This document shows, piece by piece, positions 61,925-64,000 of a stretch of DNA of 64,000 nucleotides. The position numbers and the translations under genes were made by a program. Source of the stretch: an uncultured Clostridiaceae bacterium. Its GTDB lineage: Bacteria > Bacillota > Clostridia > TANB77 > CAG-508. The notes below the pieces were generated by a model. It had not been told where the DNA came from and did not search any database. It worked only from the letters and a program-made list of their open reading frames with translations. The stretch lies in NCBI GenBank assembly GCA_947642455.1, contig CANRSN010000004.1, forward strand, positions 42,793-106,792, written 5' to 3'. The stretch's first letter is position 1, and each line of letters begins with the position of its first letter.

Positions 61925-62486
61925 AAAATCTATTATGATTGATATGGATGAAGTAATTGTAGTAGGAAACTTTTCAAATTATTTAATTGAATTTTTAGGA
62001 GAAGTAGATTTTGAAAAATTACATAGTCAGTATAGACAAGATTTAATAAAAGGTAGAGAAGAAGAATTTAGAAAAATATATAAATATAAAAATCTATATA
62101 AAAGCGATAATGGAGATTATATTGGGCCACTACCTGATTGTGTAAATACAATCAAAGAATTAAATGAAAAATACGATGTTTATATTGTTACAGCATATAT
62201 TTGGAAAGAAGATGTAATTGATGCAGCTACTAATTTAAAAAATAAATTTGAATATTTGCATTATTGGTTTCCTTTTATTGATACAAATAATTTTATATTT
62301 ATGACTGACAAGACAAAGATAAAATATGATATAGGAATAGATGATAGAGTATCAAATTTAGAAAGTTGTGATAAAAAGTTATTATTTACAGAGTTTAGAA
62401 ATAAAAAGCTAACTGATGAAGAACCTGAAAACAAAGGAATAACACGAGTAAATAATTGGTTAGATGTAAAAAGAGAATTATTATAA
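61917..62486 (+). CDS. 5'(3')-deoxyribonucleotidase-like HAD phosphatase (NT5C type)
   Basis: 189-residue HAD-superfamily phosphatase. Motif I is MIDMDEVIV (DMDEV), motif II TAY in VYIVTAYIWKED, motif III/IV lies in TDKTKIKYDIGIDDRVSN. The arrangement is that of the pyrimidine 5'-nucleotidase NT5C family, which removes phosphate from nucleoside monophosphates. Its start overlaps the CYTH gene by eight bases with GGAGG in that gene's end, so both are translated from one message. Confidence 0.83.
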   Translation: MNKKSIMIDMDEVIVVGNFSNYLIEFLGEVDFEKLHSQYRQDLIKGREEEFRKIYKYKNLYKSDNGDYIGPLPDCVNTIKELNEKYDVYIVTAYIWKEDVIDAATNLKNKFEYLHYWFPFIDTNNFIFMTDKTKIKYDIGIDDRVSNLESCDKKLLFTEFRNKKLTDEEPENKGITRVNNWLDVKRELL

Positions 62487-62531
62487 TAGGAAAAAAAGCT
62501 ATATTATAAAAAATTAAGAAAGAGAGTAAAT

Positions 62532-63119
62532 ATGATAAAAAATCTAATATTTGATATAGGCGGAGTATTACTTGACTACAATCCAAAAACATATTTAGAC
62601 AAACTAAATATAGAAGAGAGTAAAAGAAAAGAACTAAACGATATAATTTTTCATAATCAGAGATGGAAAGATTGTTTAAATGGATATATAACTAATAGTG
62701 AATTAATAGAATATTTAGTTAAGGAAAATAAAAAATATAAAAGTGAAATAGAACAGATACTTAGCAAAGAAAATTTAAAATATATGCTACCGCCAAAACA
62801 AGAGATGATAGAATATTATAAAACTTTAAAACAAAGGGAATATAAAATATATTTGTGTTCAAATATAACAAAAGATACCTATAACTATATTAAAGATAAT
62901 TTTGAAATAATACAAATAGCTGATGGTGGAGTATTTTCTTGTTTTGAAAATATAAGTAAGCCTAATGCTGAGATTTATCATAAGTTAATTGAAAAATATA
63001 ATTTAAATAAGGAAGAATCAATTTTAATAGATGATACTAAAAGAAATGTAATAAGTGCTAACGATATTGGATTAAAGGGAATATTATTCAGTAATATTGA
63101 AGATATAAAGGAATTTTGA
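62532..63119 (+). CDS. HAD superfamily hydrolase, subfamily IA
   Basis: 195-residue HAD phosphatase with a helical cap. Motif I FDIGGVLLDYNP (DxG instead of the classical DxD), motif II LCSNITKDT, motif III lysine in ENISKPNAEIYH and motif IV ILIDDTKRNV. The second aspartate of motif I is replaced by glycine, as in the IGGVL group that includes alpha-D-glucose-1-phosphate phosphatase YihX, which is functional. Substrate not predictable. AAAGAG precedes the ATG. Confidence 0.85.
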   Translation: MIKNLIFDIGGVLLDYNPKTYLDKLNIEESKRKELNDIIFHNQRWKDCLNGYITNSELIEYLVKENKKYKSEIEQILSKENLKYMLPPKQEMIEYYKTLKQREYKIYLCSNITKDTYNYIKDNFEIIQIADGGVFSCFENISKPNAEIYHKLIEKYNLNKEESILIDDTKRNVISANDIGLKGILFSNIEDIKEF

Positions 63120-63139
63120 AATAAAAGGTGGAAGAGAAA

Positions 63140-63625
63140 ATGAAATTTAATTTGATACATGTAGATGAAAAAGATAAAAATATAATATATAATTTAATGC
63201 AATTATATACATATGAGCTTAGCTTTTTTGAAGATGAAACAGCAACATTTACAATGCTAGATTCTGGATTATATGCAATGAATAAATATGTTGAAAGATA
63301 TTGGAAAGAAGAAAATAGACATCCATATATATTAAAATGTAATAATGAATTAGCAGGTTTTGTTTTACAGAGATTTAATGAAGAAAATATGAACGAAATA
63401 GCCGAATTTTTTATTCTTAACAAGTATAGAAAACTGGGAGCAGGTACATTTATGGCAAATAAGATGTTTGAGTTATATAAAGGAAAATGGGAAGTTAGAA
63501 CATTAATAAAAAATGAAAGGGCTCAGAAATTTTGGAGAAACACTATAAAAAATTTTACAAATAACAATTTTGAGGAGAAATATATTAGAGATAATTCAAG
63601 GTTAGCATTCTATTTTGAGAGTTAA
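63140..63625 (+). CDS. GNAT family acetyltransferase
   Basis: 161-residue acetyltransferase. The segment EIAEFFILNKYRKLGAGTFMAN gives the beta4 strand and acetyl-CoA-binding loop (RKLGAGT), followed by VRTLIKNERAQKFWRNTIKNF, the typical terminal helix. Start is ATG 63140, eight bases after AAAAGGTGG; a GTG at 63128 lies in that site. Last gene of the run that begins with the ATPase. Acceptor unknown; the family includes aminoglycoside, polyamine and protein acetylases. Confidence 0.85.
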   Translation: MKFNLIHVDEKDKNIIYNLMQLYTYELSFFEDETATFTMLDSGLYAMNKYVERYWKEENRHPYILKCNNELAGFVLQRFNEENMNEIAEFFILNKYRKLGAGTFMANKMFELYKGKWEVRTLIKNERAQKFWRNTIKNFTNNNFEEKYIRDNSRLAFYFES

Positions 63626-63639
63626 AAATAAAATATGTC

Positions 63640-63679
63640 GGAAACTGTCGTAAATCGTTAAATATTTACAAGAGTTTCC
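63640..63679 (+). terminator. Hairpin after the GNAT gene
   Basis: GGAAACT and AGTTTCC pair, with inner GTAAAT/ATTTAC. No T run follows. Confidence 0.5.
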
Positions 63680-63692
63680 AGCAAGAAAATAG

Positions 63693-63763
63693 AAAATCCC
63701 TCTTTATTTGAGGGATTTTAAACGTTTATAAACGAACTAACCACATTTAAATGTGCAACATTA
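63693..63763 (-). ncRNA. Candidate small RNA, unit 2 of tandem pair
   Basis: Minus strand. TATAATTACATTTA leads into GTTGCACATTTAAATGTGG, a CACAT/ATGTG hairpin like that of unit 1, and the transcript would end at the hairpin AAAATCCCTC/GAGGGATTTT (63719-63693) with a T-rich tail. No good -35 is seen, so it may depend on read-through or another factor. Confidence 0.3.
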
Positions 63764-63803
63764 AATGTAATTATAGTATATGCAAATAAAAAAATATTAT
63801 TAC

Positions 63804-63876
63804 AAAAAGCAAAGACTAGGTTAACCTAGTCTTTGAAAAACAACTTCCACATCTTTCGATGTGCAACTCTAAATGT
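63804..63876 (-). ncRNA. Candidate small RNA, unit 1 of tandem pair
   Basis: Minus strand, about 73 bases. Holds a CACATC-GAAA-GATGTG hairpin with a GNRA loop, then GAAGTTGTTTTT, then a perfect 11 bp terminator stem CAAAGACTAGG/CCTAGTCTTTG with loop TTAA and tail CTTTTTG. A promoter lies the right distance upstream. No open frame inside. Function unknown. Confidence 0.5.
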
Positions 63877-63882
63877 AATTAT

Positions 63883-63911
63883 ATTATAAGATATTTTTAG
63901 GCAAGAGTCAA
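63883..63911 (-). promoter_or_regulatory. Promoter of the candidate small RNA unit 1
   Basis: On the minus strand TTGACT (63911-63906) and TATAAT (63888-63883), spacer 17. Confidence 0.65.
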
Positions 63912-64000
63912 GATTTTTACCTAAATTAATTTTCAAAAGTATAATAAGTAAATTGTAAAAGTAAAATAAGCTTTTAACTCATATTAATATATTTTAGTTT

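Noticed and set aside
63740-63890. CRISPR repeats or a tracrRNA
   Set aside because: Only two copies of the shared block, with each unit ending in its own different terminator; no spacer-repeat array and no cas gene in the window.

Overview
The window is about 64 kb of very A+T-rich DNA with purine-rich plus-strand genes, strong AGGAGG-type ribosome binding sites, TTGACA/17/TATAAT-type promoters and a Firmicute gene order. Spore genes (a gerA-gerB-gerC germinant receptor operon, spoVS, ytfJ, an H-type small acid-soluble spore protein) place it in an endospore-forming, low-GC member of the Clostridia. I cannot name a species; this is inference from gene content. No rRNA, prophage, CRISPR array or transposase gene was recognised.

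Layout. 1-3.1 kb: the translation operon ffh(partial)-rpsP-khpA-rimM-trmD-rplS. 3.2-8.1 kb: an anchored protein of unknown function, then on the minus strand a Lon-like protease, rimI and tsaB. 8.2-13.2 kb: a double-length thyX, an HD-like protein with a small partner and an EndoQ-type nuclease, sspH, ymdB and spoVS. 13.5-18.9 kb: a peptide-binding protein, recA-recX, scpA, and the ytfI/ytfJ pair. 19-25 kb: rRNA and pseudouridine modification enzymes, a D,D-carboxypeptidase and several small unknowns. 24.9-32.5 kb: split transketolase, then the division and cell-wall operon ftsE-ftsX, two M23 hydrolase activators and a CtpA protease. 32.6-37.0 kb: the minus-strand ger operon. 37.3-45.5 kb: a nucleoside kinase, an RNHCP protein, tRNA-Trp, a GtrA protein, an M23 peptidase, dinB, folD, a frameshifted dprA and an XRE regulator. 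46-57 kb: an MFS transporter, an alpha-glucan phosphorylase, lysS, an M50 protease, tsaD, a phosphoesterase, and rplU-rpmA. 57.3-59.6 kb: an SH3-like anchored protein, tRNA-Leu and an RlmCD-type methyltransferase. 60.1-63.6 kb: an accessory-looking run of AAA ATPase, ASCH, CYTH, 5'-nucleotidase, HAD and GNAT genes. 63.7-63.9 kb: two related, tandem candidate small-RNA genes on the minus strand.

The least expected content lies between genes. At least four families of palindromic or inverted-terminal-repeat elements occur, none coding for a transposase: (A) a three-hairpin element of about 170 bp at 4.2, 39.7, 43.9-44.2, 45.1 and 57.2 kb, two copies of which flank dprA; (B) a roughly 180-200 bp element with a conserved core at 45.7, 47.3 and 51.7 kb, plus fragments; (C) a 192 bp element at 19.0 kb with a 60 bp deletion derivative at 40.9 kb; (D) a 158 bp near-perfect palindrome at 11.5 kb into which two convergent genes both read. 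Several copies supply stop codons, a ribosome binding site or terminator-like hairpins to the neighbouring genes.

Genes that act together: tsaB and tsaD (with tsaC and tsaE elsewhere) make the t6A tRNA modification; rimM, trmD, khpA and rpsP serve ribosome and tRNA maturation; ftsEX with the two coiled-coil M23 proteins controls septal wall cleavage; recA-recX and dinB serve DNA repair, recA with a likely LexA operator; ger, spoVS, ytfJ and sspH serve sporulation and germination.
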